Shown: positions 21,912 through 33,420 of the stretch, in pieces | Layout of the letters: each line of letters starts with the position of its first letter | Position numbering within the stretch: the first letter of the stretch is position 1 | Source: Datisca glomerata | Lineage: Eukaryota; Streptophyta; Magnoliopsida; Cucurbitales; Datiscaceae | Assembly (NCBI GenBank): GCA_003255025.1 | Contig: QANY01005768.1 | Span: 880,805-944,804 of the forward strand | Reading direction: 5' to 3' | Length of the DNA stretch: 64,000 nt | Notes under the pieces: model-generated | What the model saw: only the letters and a program-made list of their open reading frames with translations | Database searches by the model: none | What the model was told of the DNA's origin: nothing | Position numbers and translations under genes: made by a program

Positions 21912-24900
21912 TTTTTTTTTTGCGAGAAGGAAGACATCATATCATTAAATAGAGAGAGGAAATACATGTACAATGGGTATACCCAAAAAAGAGACAAAAC
22001 AACCTCAAAAGGGCAAAGAAGAAAAGTAAGTGAATCAGGACATCTCAGCTAGGCTGACACCCCCTAGACACTCACTGGTTAATCTTGTTAAAACCTTTTC
22101 TGTAAAAAACCCCAGAAAAAAAGTACTAGCGCTACAAAGCCTGCTACAAAAGAAAACAAACCACCTAATTCAAGAAACTGGATTAACAGAATTAAGACTT
22201 GAGACATCCGGAAAATGAGTAAAATAACAATGAGAATCAGAAGAAAGCAAACCCTTGTGCGCCCAGTAGTCAGCCCAAGAAAGCAAATCCGTAGAACAAT
22301 GAATGAAAGCAACTTGAGACCAACCTTTACACATAAGAACAATATCTGAAACTATAGACTCAATATCACCCCCCCCCCCCCTCTCAAAACCGGGTTATTA
22401 AGCTCTACAATAAGCAAAGTCAAATCCGAATCGAGTTGAGATGAATGGATCTAATAGATTCAATAACCCAATGTAACGAAATAGCTTCAGAAATCAGCGG
22501 ACTAAAGAAGTTGACCCAAGCTGTGAACCCAAACCCATGAATCTGCCCATCCGGATCCACCAAGAACCAGCACGCAAACTAGACTTATTCCACGCACTAT
22601 CACAATGAAGCTCCCATGAATTCGGCTGAGAATGATCCAGATTAGACTTGGCAACAGAAGCAGAATCACTACGACTGCACCCATTAATACACAATAAATC
22701 CACACGTTCAAGGTGGTAATTGGTGAGTCTTACCCCCTCAATAAGATCTCCTTCAATGCCATTGAAGCAGCAATTGTTCCTCAGCTTCCACAACCTCCAT
22801 AAGCCAAAAATAAACCATTTAAGCATAAGGTCTTTATGATCTAAGTCAGAAGCCAATCTCTGGAAATCCCAAACAACATTCTTCCAGATCGCCATAAAAG
22901 AGTCTCCCTGAATTTGAGCCGATCGGACCACCAGCAGACTAGCAAACCAAAATTTCTTCAAGAAAGGGCAGCGGAAAAAAAGATGAAGAGGAGTCTCCTC
23001 CCCATTATCACACAAAGAGCCAACTTGGATTGATGTTCATACCCCTTCTCACTAAAAAGGATTTGCAAGCTATAAAATTGTTTAAGCACCTCCAGATAAA
23101 ATCTTTTAACTTGGGAGGAATTTTAAGCTTCCAAATATCTCGCCACACCTCAACTTATCGTTACCACCACTCCCAAAGCCTGGTTTATGGTTTCGAAGCA
23201 AGCCAATATTCGACAAATAAATCGCCAGATCATAACCCGACTTACCCATGTACCGCCCATAATTATCATAACGCCACCCTAAGCAGTCATCCACACCAAA
23301 CTTGCTAACATTAATTTTGGAAATAGCTACAATATCCTCATTACAGAATAACTCACGAAGCTTTATGAAGTCCCAACCCGAACCATCTGAAACCACATAA
23401 CATCATAATCCGAAGGGGAGATAGTTTTGAAGGTCATTGGTCTAGGAATCCAGCTGTCATCCCAAATCCTGATCTTGGTCCCATTAACAACAAACCACTG
23501 AAGCCCAAAGTTGAGAAGCTTTCTTCCTTCCAAAATACTACGCCTACGCTATGAAGGATGGGATCCCATTGAAGCATTCAGAAAGTCAGACGAACAATAA
23601 TATCTACTTTTAAGGACTCTAGCCAGTAAAGAATTAGGAAACTTGGTCAACCACCAACCTTGTTTTGCAACCAAAGCAAGATTAAAGCAAACTAGGTCCT
23701 TGAACCCAATCCCTCCCTCCGCCTTTTTCTTGCAAAGTCTATACCAAGAATTTCAATGAATCCCCTCTAACTGGGGAAGCATTCCACCAATAATTAGCCA
23801 ACAACAAACAGATTTTCTTACAAATAGAGATCGGAATTTTGAAGTATGTCATAGCAAAATTGGGGATGGACGGAGCTACGGATTTAATAAGCACCTCTCT
23901 GCCAGCAGGACTGAGAAACTTTTCTGACCACCCAGAAATTTCTTGTTAATAGAGACCACAATCTTATTGAAGATATCCTTCTTTGACAAGCCGAAGTCAG
24001 ATTCAAGATCCAAGTATCTCTGCAAGGAACTAGAAAGCTTCAAACCAAATTTAGTAGCCAACTCCCTTTGCGTATTAGCCGCTAAAAACAATAAGACTCT
24101 TATTAATATTAACGATCTGGCCAGAAGCAACACTAAACAACTTAATGATATAAAAAACTTCGTGCAGCTCCCTATAGTCAGCTTTATAGAAAAACAGAGA
24201 ATCATCCGCGAAGAATTCAGATATAGCTTCAGTTCAAATTAGAAAGAGAAAAGGGGAAAGAGAATCTCCTTGACGGAGGCCTCTAGAAGGGAAGAAACTG
24301 ATACTCAGACAACCATTGACAACCCCCCGAAACAAAACAGAAGAAATGCAAGAGTAAATCCAACCACAGCATTTCTCAGAAAAACCCATTTTCCTCATAA
24401 CAGCAATCACAAAACCCTATTCAACCCTATCATAAGCCTTAGCCATATCAATTTTCACAGCAGCAAACCCTTTTTCCCCTTTCTTCCTAGTATGCATAGA
24501 GTGTAATAACACATGGGCAATTAAAATATTGTCAGAAATGAGTCCACCCGGCACAAAAGCACTTTGATTTTCTCCAATGATTTTATCAATAATCAAGCGC
24601 AAGCGGTTAGTTAAAATCTTGGAGATAATCTTATACGCTACGTTGCATAAACTGATAAGGCGAAAATCAGACATGGTTCTAGGCCCCTGCACCTTCGGAA
24701 TCAACACAATGCTCGTACAATTTAACTCAACAGGCAGCAAATTATGACAGAAAAAATTATTTTCTAACATGAATAAATCATCACGTACCAGCTCCCACAT
24801 ATGGGTGAAGAAAGCCGCCGAGAAATCATCAGGACAAGGAGAGCCCGAGGGATTCATATTACGGATAGCACCGACAATTTCATCCTCGATACATCCCTGT

Positions 24901-26530
24901 CCAGCAGCTGGATATCGTCTTCGTTGAGAGAACAGGAAAGCCCTTCCCAAGCTTCGTGAACAGACTCAGGGGGAGGCCTAGAATACTGAAATAAATTCTG
25001 GAAATAACCTGTAGTGATCGCTTGCATATCCTTTGGATTGGAAATCCATTGCCCATTGCTCCCCTCAAGCCCCCGAATCAGATTATGTCTCCGTCTAGAT
25101 TTTACCTTAGCATGGAAAAACACAGGTTTTTATCTCTGTTCTGAATCCAGTCGATTTTCACTCGGTCCTTCCAATAAATGTCTTCCTCATGAATAGCTTT
25201 CCGAAGCTTCTGCTCCAACGATCTAATTGAAGAAAAATCACTCTGATTCGAGTCGTGCAAACTCGCAATTTCCCCATTCAGTTTGCCGATCAATCTTCTG
25301 GTATTTGCTTCTGGGCAATTCATACGCCACTTCTTTAGAGCTCCTCGAATTATTTCTCGAAACCCCAGTCCGTGCAGCCCGAATAGCCTCTGTGCAGTCC
25401 TTGAAATTAAGCCATCTCCTATCAAAGCAAAATCTTTGGGGATACTTCCCCCACGCTGAATTATTGCTCTGAATCTAATAGAAGGTCAGTGATCCGACCC
25501 AGTGCAAGGAATATGAGTCAAAGTAGCCCAAGGAAACATATCAGCCCGATCTTTTGAAACCAGGCAACGATCCAATCTTTCCTTAATCAATTCACCCGAA
25601 TCTCTCCTATTGGTCCAGTTAAACCTAGGCCCAATGAAACCAATGTCCACTGAATTGAAGTCATGGACAAAATTAGAGAGCAAGCTCATACTTCAAGAAA
25701 TCACCATATTTAATCAGGAACGCTACCGAATCATCTTTCCAAAAACACTCAGACCCACCACTAGAACCTTTGGGTTCAATCTTCATGCAACCCGTAGCAT
25801 TAATAACCCATTTAATCCTCACCACCACAACCTTTTTTATTTTTAGTTTGGAGCAAAAATACGAAGTTGGGAAATGAACACCACAAATTTCTCATAATGA
25901 AAAAACTATCAGAGAATTTCTCACACCGTAGTTTCACACCAAAACCGTTATTGGGAAGGGTGGGGCCATTTAGGACTGGCCTACTCATTTACCAGAACAA
26001 ACTTTATGACAACCCTTATCTTTGGATTTTTTGGTACTGGCAGAAACCTCCACGTGGCCCAGCCCAAAATCCAGACCCTACAACTTTCTCTTACCGCCCA
26101 ATAGGAGCTTGAGCTTTTGTGAATAACTTTGACCCAAATCAGAATTGCTAGCGCAGCCCATAGATTTCTTTTTGGCCCTTTTACTGAAGCTGTTTACCTT
26201 ACTAGCTGAAGAGTCCCCCAATGAATAAGCTTGAGCCCGTAGAATTGCAGGACCCAAATTAAATGGGTCATCTCCAAAATCAGTCCCCTTTTTCTGCTTG
26301 CCCAAGCCCAAAGCACTATTCTCTTTAACGCCACCATAAATAGGATGAACCGAATTTCCTTCACCGGAGAGAGATGGCTAGGGACAGATGGTAGATGGGA
26401 CTTGGCAGAGAGAGAAAAAAGAGTCTACGTTGGATCTCGGAACTCGGGAGAGAGAGAAAAGCTGCAATGTAATTAATAGATTTAAAAGGTGGGGGACACC
26501 AACGTAATTTACACTATTGACGAGCAAAAA
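21912..26530 (-). mobile_element. L1-type LINE relic (non-LTR retrotransposon)
   Basis: A run of ten T at 21912-21921 marks the poly-A tail of an element on the minus strand, placed directly against interrupted LTR sequence. The body carries the ORF2-like pseudogene described separately. The 5' limit is not visible; it must lie before the Harbinger-type element starting near 26536. A run of about 14 C lies at 22367-22380 in the 3' region. No gag-like ORF1 was found, so the copy is probably 5'-truncated. Confidence 0.75.
22494..26311 (-). pseudogene. LINE ORF2: endonuclease, reverse transcriptase, zf-RVT, RNase H remnants
   Basis: In minus-strand order there is a linker region (26311-26078). 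The end of an endonuclease/exonuclease/phosphatase domain follows at 25689-25486, with FIGPRFNWTNRR and the SDH motif. The central part of that domain seems deleted. The reverse transcriptase follows, with DFRLISLCNVAYKIISK, GENQSAFVPGGLISDNIL and KIDMAKAYDRVE (24950-24417), then FADD of the catalytic site at 24212-24201. A zf-RVT domain comes next (KSGYDLAIYL near 23230; CDNGEETPLHLFFRCPFLKK near 23010). The start of an RNase H-like domain is seen near 22620-22520. Many stops and frameshifts. This is the usual order for plant L1 elements, and the copy cannot be active. Confidence 0.9.
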
Positions 26531-26689
26531 CCTAAGAGACTGTTTGATATATGGTGATATCAGGCAATATATCTAGAAAGTGATGGCAAGTATGAGATTA
26601 CTTTGTTTGGTTCAAATTTTTTAAGTGTTTCAATATTCCTAGAATGTAAAGATACCCTCCAAATAGAGGGGTATATCCATTTCGGATGT

Positions 26690-26845
26690 TCTGTTCGCGT
26701 CTGCCTTCTCCCCCCCTCTCACTCACGAGCAGCGACCCATGTAAGCTCTCTCACGAATGCTTCTCGTTCTATTCACGTCTGCCTTCTCCTTCTCCTTTTC
26801 CCTCTCACTCACGAGCAACGGCTCATGGTAAGCTCTTTCTCTCTC
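26690..26845. repeat. Two-copy tandem repeat (CGTCTGCCTTCTCC units)
   Basis: CGTCTGCCTTCTCC, then CTCTCACTCACGAGCA, then CATG and TAAGCTCT, appears at about 26698 and again at about 26776, a period near 80 bp. It is followed by a CT run. Confidence 0.7.
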
Positions 26846-27324
26846 TCTCTCTCTCTCTGTTCCCTTCTGTGTTGTGCCCTTCTCCCTCTTCTCCATTTTT
26901 TGTACAGGCCAGCGAGTTTTTACAGAGCTTCGTGAGAAGCGTTCTTCTTCTCCTCTCTACATTTTTCTATTTAGACCTAGTTGATTTCTGAAATCAAAAT
27001 TGATTTCCAATATATCTAGGGCTACAACTGGGTGGCTTTTAAAAATGAGCAAAATTGTCCTCAATGAAAAAGTTAGAGGAGAGAGCTCTGATCCTGTTGA
27101 TGTGAGGTTTGATTTTTTCATTCCAGATGAATAAACACGATCTTGAGGATTGAACAATAAATTCGTATTGAGAGTTGAAAGAAGATTCACTTTTAGGTGT
27201 TGGGGCTCTAGGAAGATTCTGTATATATTTTGTTTCATATCAAATTGCTATAAATTGGTTGAAGATGTTGCTATATAGAAGTTGTAGCTCGATTTGATGA
27301 ATATGGTCTATTTTTGCTGTGATG

Positions 27325-27327
<3 letters not shown>

Positions 27328-27356
<29 letters not shown>

Positions 27357-27357
27357 A
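27328..27357. repeat. TG/AT microsatellite
   Basis: ATATATATAT followed by about ten TG units. Confidence 0.95.
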
Positions 27358-27426
27358 TGCTTATTGCTTTCATATGCTATGGTTTTCATGCCAAATATGA
27401 ACTTTCCAAAAGTTTATGTGCAAACT

Positions 27427-27910
27427 AAAGGAGAGGGAGATGGACTGAGCTGAGGGAGAGGGAGAGAGACTGAGCTGAGGGAAAGAGAGAGGGACTAAGA
27501 TGAGGGGGTAGAGGTAGAGGAGAGAGAGACTGACTACTAAGGGAGAGGGACTGAGCTGAGAGAGGGGGAGAGGGAGAGGCGAGAGGCAATCGAAACTAAG
27601 GGAGAGGGAGAGGGTCTGATATGAGAGAGAGGGAGAGGCGAGAGACAGTCTGAGCTAAGGGAGATGGAGAGGGTCTGATTTGAGGGAGAGGGATTAGGTT
27701 GAGGGAGAGGGATAGGCAAGAGGCAGTTTGAGCTGAGGAAGAGGTGAAAGGCAGTTTGAGCTAAGGGAGAGGGAGAGGTAGGGCTCGTGACCCGCGAGCT
27801 GAGGGAGAGGGAGATGGTCTGATCTGAGAAAGGCTGGAGAGGGAGAGTCGAGACTCGATTCGAGAGAACTGGAGGCGAGATGTGAGAGGGATAGAAGAGA
27901 ACTCTCCAAG
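27427..27910. repeat. Purine-rich minisatellite (GGGAGAGGGA, CTGAGCTGAGG)
   Basis: Imperfect units mixing GGGAGAGGGAGA with CTGAGCTGAGG and GGTCTGATCTGAG over nearly 500 bp, upstream of the Harbinger transposase exon. Minus-strand frames rich in Ser, Pro and Leu are artefacts. Confidence 0.85.
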
Positions 27911-28089
27911 GTATTTATGTCTTACCTGGAAGGGAGGGTTCAGCAGCAGACTCTAGAGTTCTTCGTGATGCTTTATCTAAAACAAATGGGTTTAAGGTAC
28001 CCCAAGGTAATTGTTAACATTATCAAGAGATTGACCTATTTTATTTTCTTAACTGTATACGACCCTAATCAGTTGTCCCGATAATAGGA

Positions 28090-28534
28090 TATTACTACTT
28101 ATGTCATGTTGGATATACCAATGGTGAAGGTTTCTTGGCACGATACAAAGGGCAACAATACCATTTGAATGATTGGAGGGAAGGACATCAACCAACTACT
28201 CCTAAAGAATTCTTCAACATGAGGCATTTCTTAGCAAGAAATGTTATTGAAAGGGCTTTTGGGTTTTTAAAGGGTCGTTGGGCAATACTTAGAGGGAAAT
28301 CTTATTACCCCGTTAAAATTCAATGTAGGACAATTACGGCATGTTGTCTTCTTCATAATTTGATTTTACGTGAAATGTCTACGAATCCTTTTGAGTTACA
28401 AAATGACTATGTTGATGAATAATTTGTTGAGAGCCAACATGCAACCTACGTGGAACCGTCGAAATAGTTGGACTACTTGGAGGGACAACTTAGCAAAAGA
28501 GATGTTTGAAGAGTGGACCAATGGAAGAAATTGA
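28090..28534 (+). pseudogene. C-terminal exon of a Harbinger (ALP1/HARBI1-like) transposase
   Basis: The reading begins YYYLCHVGYTNGEGFLARYK, where the family usually has a VDAGY-type motif; the catalytic Asp position reads His (28105-28107). It continues with GQQYHLNDWREGHQPTTP, NMRHFLARNVIERAFGFLKG (catalytic Glu retained in the IERAFG block) and ITACCLLHNLILREMS. A stop occurs at 28420-28422. After a frameshift near 28465 the typical tail WTTWRDNLAKEMFEEW follows, closed by TGA at 28532-28534. The upstream exons of the transposase were not found. The DDE_Tnp_4 family assignment is by recognisable motifs. Confidence 0.85.
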
Positions 28535-29573
28535 TTTTTCACTAGAAATTAAGTCATTGGGTTGCTTGTTTGTGTTTGAATTCACTTATGTTCTTACTTC
28601 ATGTTTTAGACTTGTAAAAATTTTATTTGATACTCGTTTTATTTGGGTAATAATAAAATGAGCAGTTCTTCATTATGATGTGTACAGTTTGAGTATTTAC
28701 TCGATAATATGAAATCATAGAAAGTAGATTTCATGATGACAGAATCTATGTTGATATGTATAGTATAAGTAATGCTACCTGTAATAATTTGCAGGTGTAG
28801 TTTTTTTGTTGTTGTTGTGCACATGGATGAATTGTTATGCCATGTATGATATGCACAAGGGTAAATATTTTGTTGTTGCCTTTATGATATGCACAAGAGT
28901 GTTGACAAGTCACATGTAAATATAGTCAACATATGTGTATGAAAATGTAGTAATTTCATTGAGAATCCATGTTTTGCATATTTTATAAAATATATTATGT
29001 TTACATGCTTTGATATTAGACTAACTATAAATTGAATTTTACTTATTATCATGATTGAAATTTGATAGAAATTTATTTTCGTACTATAATATTGATTATT
29101 GAGTTGAAAATCTTGAGTGATTTTCTTATAAGTATTATTATCTTGTATTGTAAATTTTATACCACGGTAATACACTTGGAGCGGTATTGATTCAATTGTA
29201 TGAACCATATTTGATGAAAATCTGCACAAAGTATCATAACGTAATGGTTTGATAAAAAAATTAATAAGTATATACGAAAAAAAATTCATGGGTAAAATCT
29301 ACATTTTTGTTATTACTTATGTTTGTCATCTTATTCAAAATTAAGTAATTATTATTCATAAGCATATTTAGTCCAAGAGTAAAATTATAATTTGATAATA
29401 ATGTCTAAAACATCCACTTACCTATTCCATCAAAATAAATAAAGTAATCTAACACTCTAACCATTAAATCAGAAGATTTTCAAGTATTAACAAATAAAGT
29501 AATATTTAATTTTAACTCTCCAGGCATATACATTCTCACAATTATATTCTAAAAATCATTTACTCAAAATCTT
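28535..29573. other. AT-rich right flank inside the Harbinger element
   Basis: No coding similarity. Frames of up to 135 codons on the minus strand are AT-driven and rich in Ile, Phe and Lys. Confidence 0.5.
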
Positions 29574-29621
29574 ATACCAAACGGCCCCTTTAGATTTTCT
29601 TGTAAACAACGTTAAACTTAC

Positions 29622-32440
29622 ACAAACAACTTGGTTTTATCTCATCAATCCACCTGACTCTTGCACCACTTGTCAATCGAAGGAAACAAATTTTGTAGGA
29701 TGATATCATCTGTCAGGACTAAGAGACATAAGCTCTAATACCATTTGTCACGATCGAGATGTTCAAAATCTATTAACATTTGTTACGATTAAAATAATTC
29801 ATACCTCAATTCAATAATACCATATCAGAACGTATTCAAACACAAATAATCATCAAATTAATAGAAAAGCAGAAAAAGAACACTAAAAATTAATATAAAA
29901 AAATTTGAAAAAAATTACGGGATTAACTTTAAATAATAGTTCTCACTGTAAAAAAAAATAGTTGGATTTGCACCAAAATTCTTCTCAAAATTATATTAGA
30001 GGCTTAAAATCACACCAACAATATTAGAAAAATCTCACAACCATAAAGGATCTTGGACTAGGTTTTTCCCTCGCCGGCAGCTCTCCCATCTCCTCTCTCT
30101 TCATCTTTCGGTGGATCGGGGGCGTAGAAGGCACCTTGACGACACACAATTGTGTGGCACACTTCCACATCACAGACATGAACTTTTATATACTCGATTC
30201 ACCTCACATGGGCCAGAATTTGACATTTAATGTGCTTGGATAGGAGGAATAAAACCCAACAAAAATGGGTTCAATAGATCCTGTGAGAACAATGAAAGGA
30301 ATCTTCATAGACGCCATATATATTTTGAAGGAACATCAGTTTTCTAGAGTTTTGAAATTACAAACAATTTTTTATAATTGTCAACGAGATTTAAAAAATG
30401 ATGCATCAAAATAACTTTTATTCCTTCTAGTACCCCGACAGAAAAGGAAATTTTAAAGTGTCCATCATCTTAAATATTCAAATAACATATACAAATAAAC
30501 AAATAAAAAATCTGTCAATTAAAATTCGTAAATATTTAGTGCGATAACTGATCATTCGGAGAAATTGAACAGTGTCCCTAAACTAACAAATATTGCCGAG
30601 CGACAAAAGAAAATATTATGCATAATATATCATTGATATACTTTGAGTAAATCATTGAAGGAGTATAATTAAAATTCAACTCTCTTGTACTAATTGAGTT
30701 ATGTTTATATACACACAAAAATTCAACGATAAACTAATTGTACATCATTAGTACAATGTCGTTGAAGCACTCTTGTATGACTTCATATACACACTTTATT
30801 TTGAATAATGTTTCAGTGATAAACTTATGACAACTCATAAACAATATCGTTAAGTTAAAAGTAATTGTAATAACCCAATGTTATTGAGAGGTACTTGTAT
30901 AATTTAAACTAAACCACTCACACCATATAAATACTACACCGTAGTGTAACCTTCCTAATCCTCCACTTGCCCTTCTAGTTAACTAAATAAGTGTAGTTAT
31001 TATATGAATATTTTGTGATATTGGATATTTGAATTTCAGGTCATTAGTTGATGAATTTAATTCATAGCAAACCATGTAAGTTGATTTACATAGTAATTTG
31101 GTTCATATGTTATAAGTGTAACATATTTAATTTAAAATAATTTTTTAATTAATTTCTTTATGTTACTCAATCTTATGATCAAGTGTTTTATTTATTTTTT
31201 CATATCACGATGAAATTATTTATCATGTTATGTATGATTATATTTTGAGTTATACACGTAATAGCTATATTGTTTATGTTCATAAACAAGTTATATGTTT
31301 ACTCATGTATATGTATTAATGTGAATTATGAATTTTAACTCAAATAAAGTGTTAAATAAACAAGAGGTAGACTTAGTCATGTCCCTTGGTTATCAAGTAA
31401 TCAAATTATTCACGCCATGTTATCATTCATATGGTTGGGTGTCACCATATCCATGTCAACGTCCTTAAGATTAAGATAACCTTAAGCGATACCAACTCAA
31501 GTTCAAGGTTTAGATAGCCTTAAATGACACACTATTTCATCATGTTCACATTCACGTTACAAGTTCAAGTTTAAGTGTAAAACAATTATAGTTAGGTTGT
31601 TAATCGGGGGATTTGCCTTGTCAAATTATGATCAAACAAGTACAAGTGTCCGCACAAGTATAAGTACAAATTCGAGTTATATGTTAATCATGAATTCAGT
31701 TATGTTAAGTACAAGTACTTTGTGTAATTTAATGATCAAGTGAATGTGTTAGATTAAAGTGACATGAGTTATATGTTTACATTTATGTCATGTGAAGCTT
31801 ATTAGTATGTGTGTTTACTTACTGAATATTTTTATCACCCCCCATAGATGAATATGTTGCAGGTGATAACGAGTAACATGAGTGACAGACTGTCATAGTC
31901 AGCAAAAAATATGAGATTTTCACTAATTATGTTTATATGACATCAGAAATAAATTTTCGTTAAATCACAGTTGATTCAGGAATTTATGAATTTTCATATT
32001 TTATTTTACAAATTATGTAATTGAGTTTTCCCGTCTTATGAATTTATCACAATGACTTTATTACATATTAATTCATCATTTATTAGAGTTTATTGAATAA
32101 ATATTTTTTTTTATAATTTTAGGCTTCTGCCATTTAATGTTTAAGTTAGGGCAAAATTAGGGTTTTCAATTTAAGGATTTTCTCAAATTAGGGTTTCAAC
32201 TGAATTGTGAGATTTTTGAATTGTAAAATTACATGCATGTTTAACCCCTAGAAACTGGGCGTTACAGTTAGTATGAACTTAGATATACATATATTGTATA
32301 AAGAAATCAATGATATACTAATAGTAAATCACAAAAATAATTACTATTTACATTTCATCAATACTGCCTAAAGTATATCAATGATATATTATAAGTAAAT
32401 CATTGATTAAGTACTTTACAAATTAGCAATAAAAACTGAA
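29622..32440 (-). mobile_element. Minus-strand LTR with primer-binding site, copy 2, split by a solo LTR
   Basis: Same order as copy 1 (20038-21911). Internal flank is 29622-29745, with the PBS complement GCTCTAATACCA at 29732-29743. The LTR starts TGTCACGATC at 29746. The LTR is interrupted at 30865 and resumes at 32267 (GTTAGTATGAACTTAGATAT), matching uninterrupted sequence at 21773-21795 of copy 1. It continues to about 32440; its true right end may be near TACTTTACA at 32410-32418. This copy lacks the 456-bp insertion seen in copy 1. Confidence 0.75.
30866..32266 (+). mobile_element. Solo LTR (1,401 bp), same family as 8592-10837
   Basis: Starts TGTAATAACCC and ends GGCGTTACA. Flanks are GTAAT (30861-30865) and GTTAG (32267-32271); the uninterrupted paralogue reads GTAAC, so both are diverged copies of one 5-bp target site. 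The right two thirds match the 8.6-kb and 55.2-kb LTRs (CCCTTGGTTATCAAGTAA, TAGATGA.T.TGTTGCAG, AGGGCAAAATTAGG). The CT-rich tract and the GAACCGG segment are missing: the sequence jumps near 30960 from the TATA-proximal region to AGTTAACTAAATAA. Confidence 0.85.
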
Positions 32441-33420
32441 ACAATGCCAAAATTGAACAGGTAGAATAAATATTGTAGATACCATATTTTATCTGGATCA
32501 ATGATTTAATGTCAATTTATTATCGGTCCAATCTTAAAGTCCAAGAAAATACCCAAAATTCAAAAAAAAAATAAAAAAATCACAAAATATAAAAAATAAT
32601 AATAAAATTTGAAATACAATAAAAAATGAAAATAATTTTTATAGAAAGGAGAAAATAATATATTTAAGGAATGGTCTTGTTATAAAGACAAAAATCTTCA
32701 TTTTTGGTCCAAAATCAACAAATATTTCCATCGATATGCTCGAAGAAGGAAAGTAAATTTCATTTCTTTAAGAATGAGATTCACGATTTAATGGTGAAAT
32801 TAACGGAAAAATATTCTAGGATAAATCTTTCCTTACACTATATATAGGAGGCTTCGTTGAGGGATTGAGGAGACGAAAAAAATTTCAAAGGAGGCTACGG
32901 TTATTGGAGTTTAAGTTTCTTAAAGAGTTAAATTTTCGGATGATTAGAGAGACAAAATCTGAGAGTTGAATATTGAGAGAAAGAAATACAGAAGAAATCC
33001 TAGAGAATGGTCGAACTTAGAAGGAAAATAAAGAAAAGAAACAAGGAAGACAGTAAAGAGTTGTTGAAGGAGTGAAGAGCACAATAGCACACAGCCTTCG
33101 CTAAGCGTGGTATTCTCTCTAAGTCTGGTGCTGTAAAGCTTCTTATGATATATCTCTAACTCCTGAAAAAAGACGATGGGTTAGAGAGGCTAAAAAACAA
33201 GTTTGGTATCTCAATTAATCTTCTTCAAAAAGTAAGACTCGGTTTGATTGTTTTAATGAGATTATTGCAGAATAAAATAATAAAACAAGTTTGTGTTTTA
33301 TTTTAAGTTTTTTAAAAGTGTAAATTCCTGTTTTCAATATATTTAACATTTAGTACAAGTAATTAATTAGGGGTGTGCAACTCTCTTTAACCATAATTTA
33401 TTGATATTTGCTTCTTTTGT
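32441..33420. other. AT-rich DNA, possible retrotransposon debris
   Basis: Poly-A-rich stretch (about 32560-32650), then a purine-rich segment (32860-33080). The style is that of an LTR or a transcript leader, but I can assign neither. A plausible exon border (TTTAGTGCAG) ends the region. Confidence 0.35.

Larger units (their letters stand above)
26536..29588 (+). mobile_element. PIF/Harbinger-type DNA transposon, decayed
   Basis: The left end GAGACTGTTTGATAT (26536) is an imperfect inverted match (11 of 15 by eye) to the right end ATACCAAACGGCCCC (29574-29588). Harbinger elements commonly have GGG..GTTTGGT-type ends and TWA target sites. TAA precedes the left end and TTTA follows the right end, so the target duplication is not perfect. 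The span of about 3.05 kb contains a transposase C-terminal exon (28090-28534) in plus orientation. Confidence 0.55.

Noticed and set aside
28882..29289. 135-codon minus-strand open frame
   Set aside because: AT-driven composition inside the Harbinger-type element, with no recognised motif.
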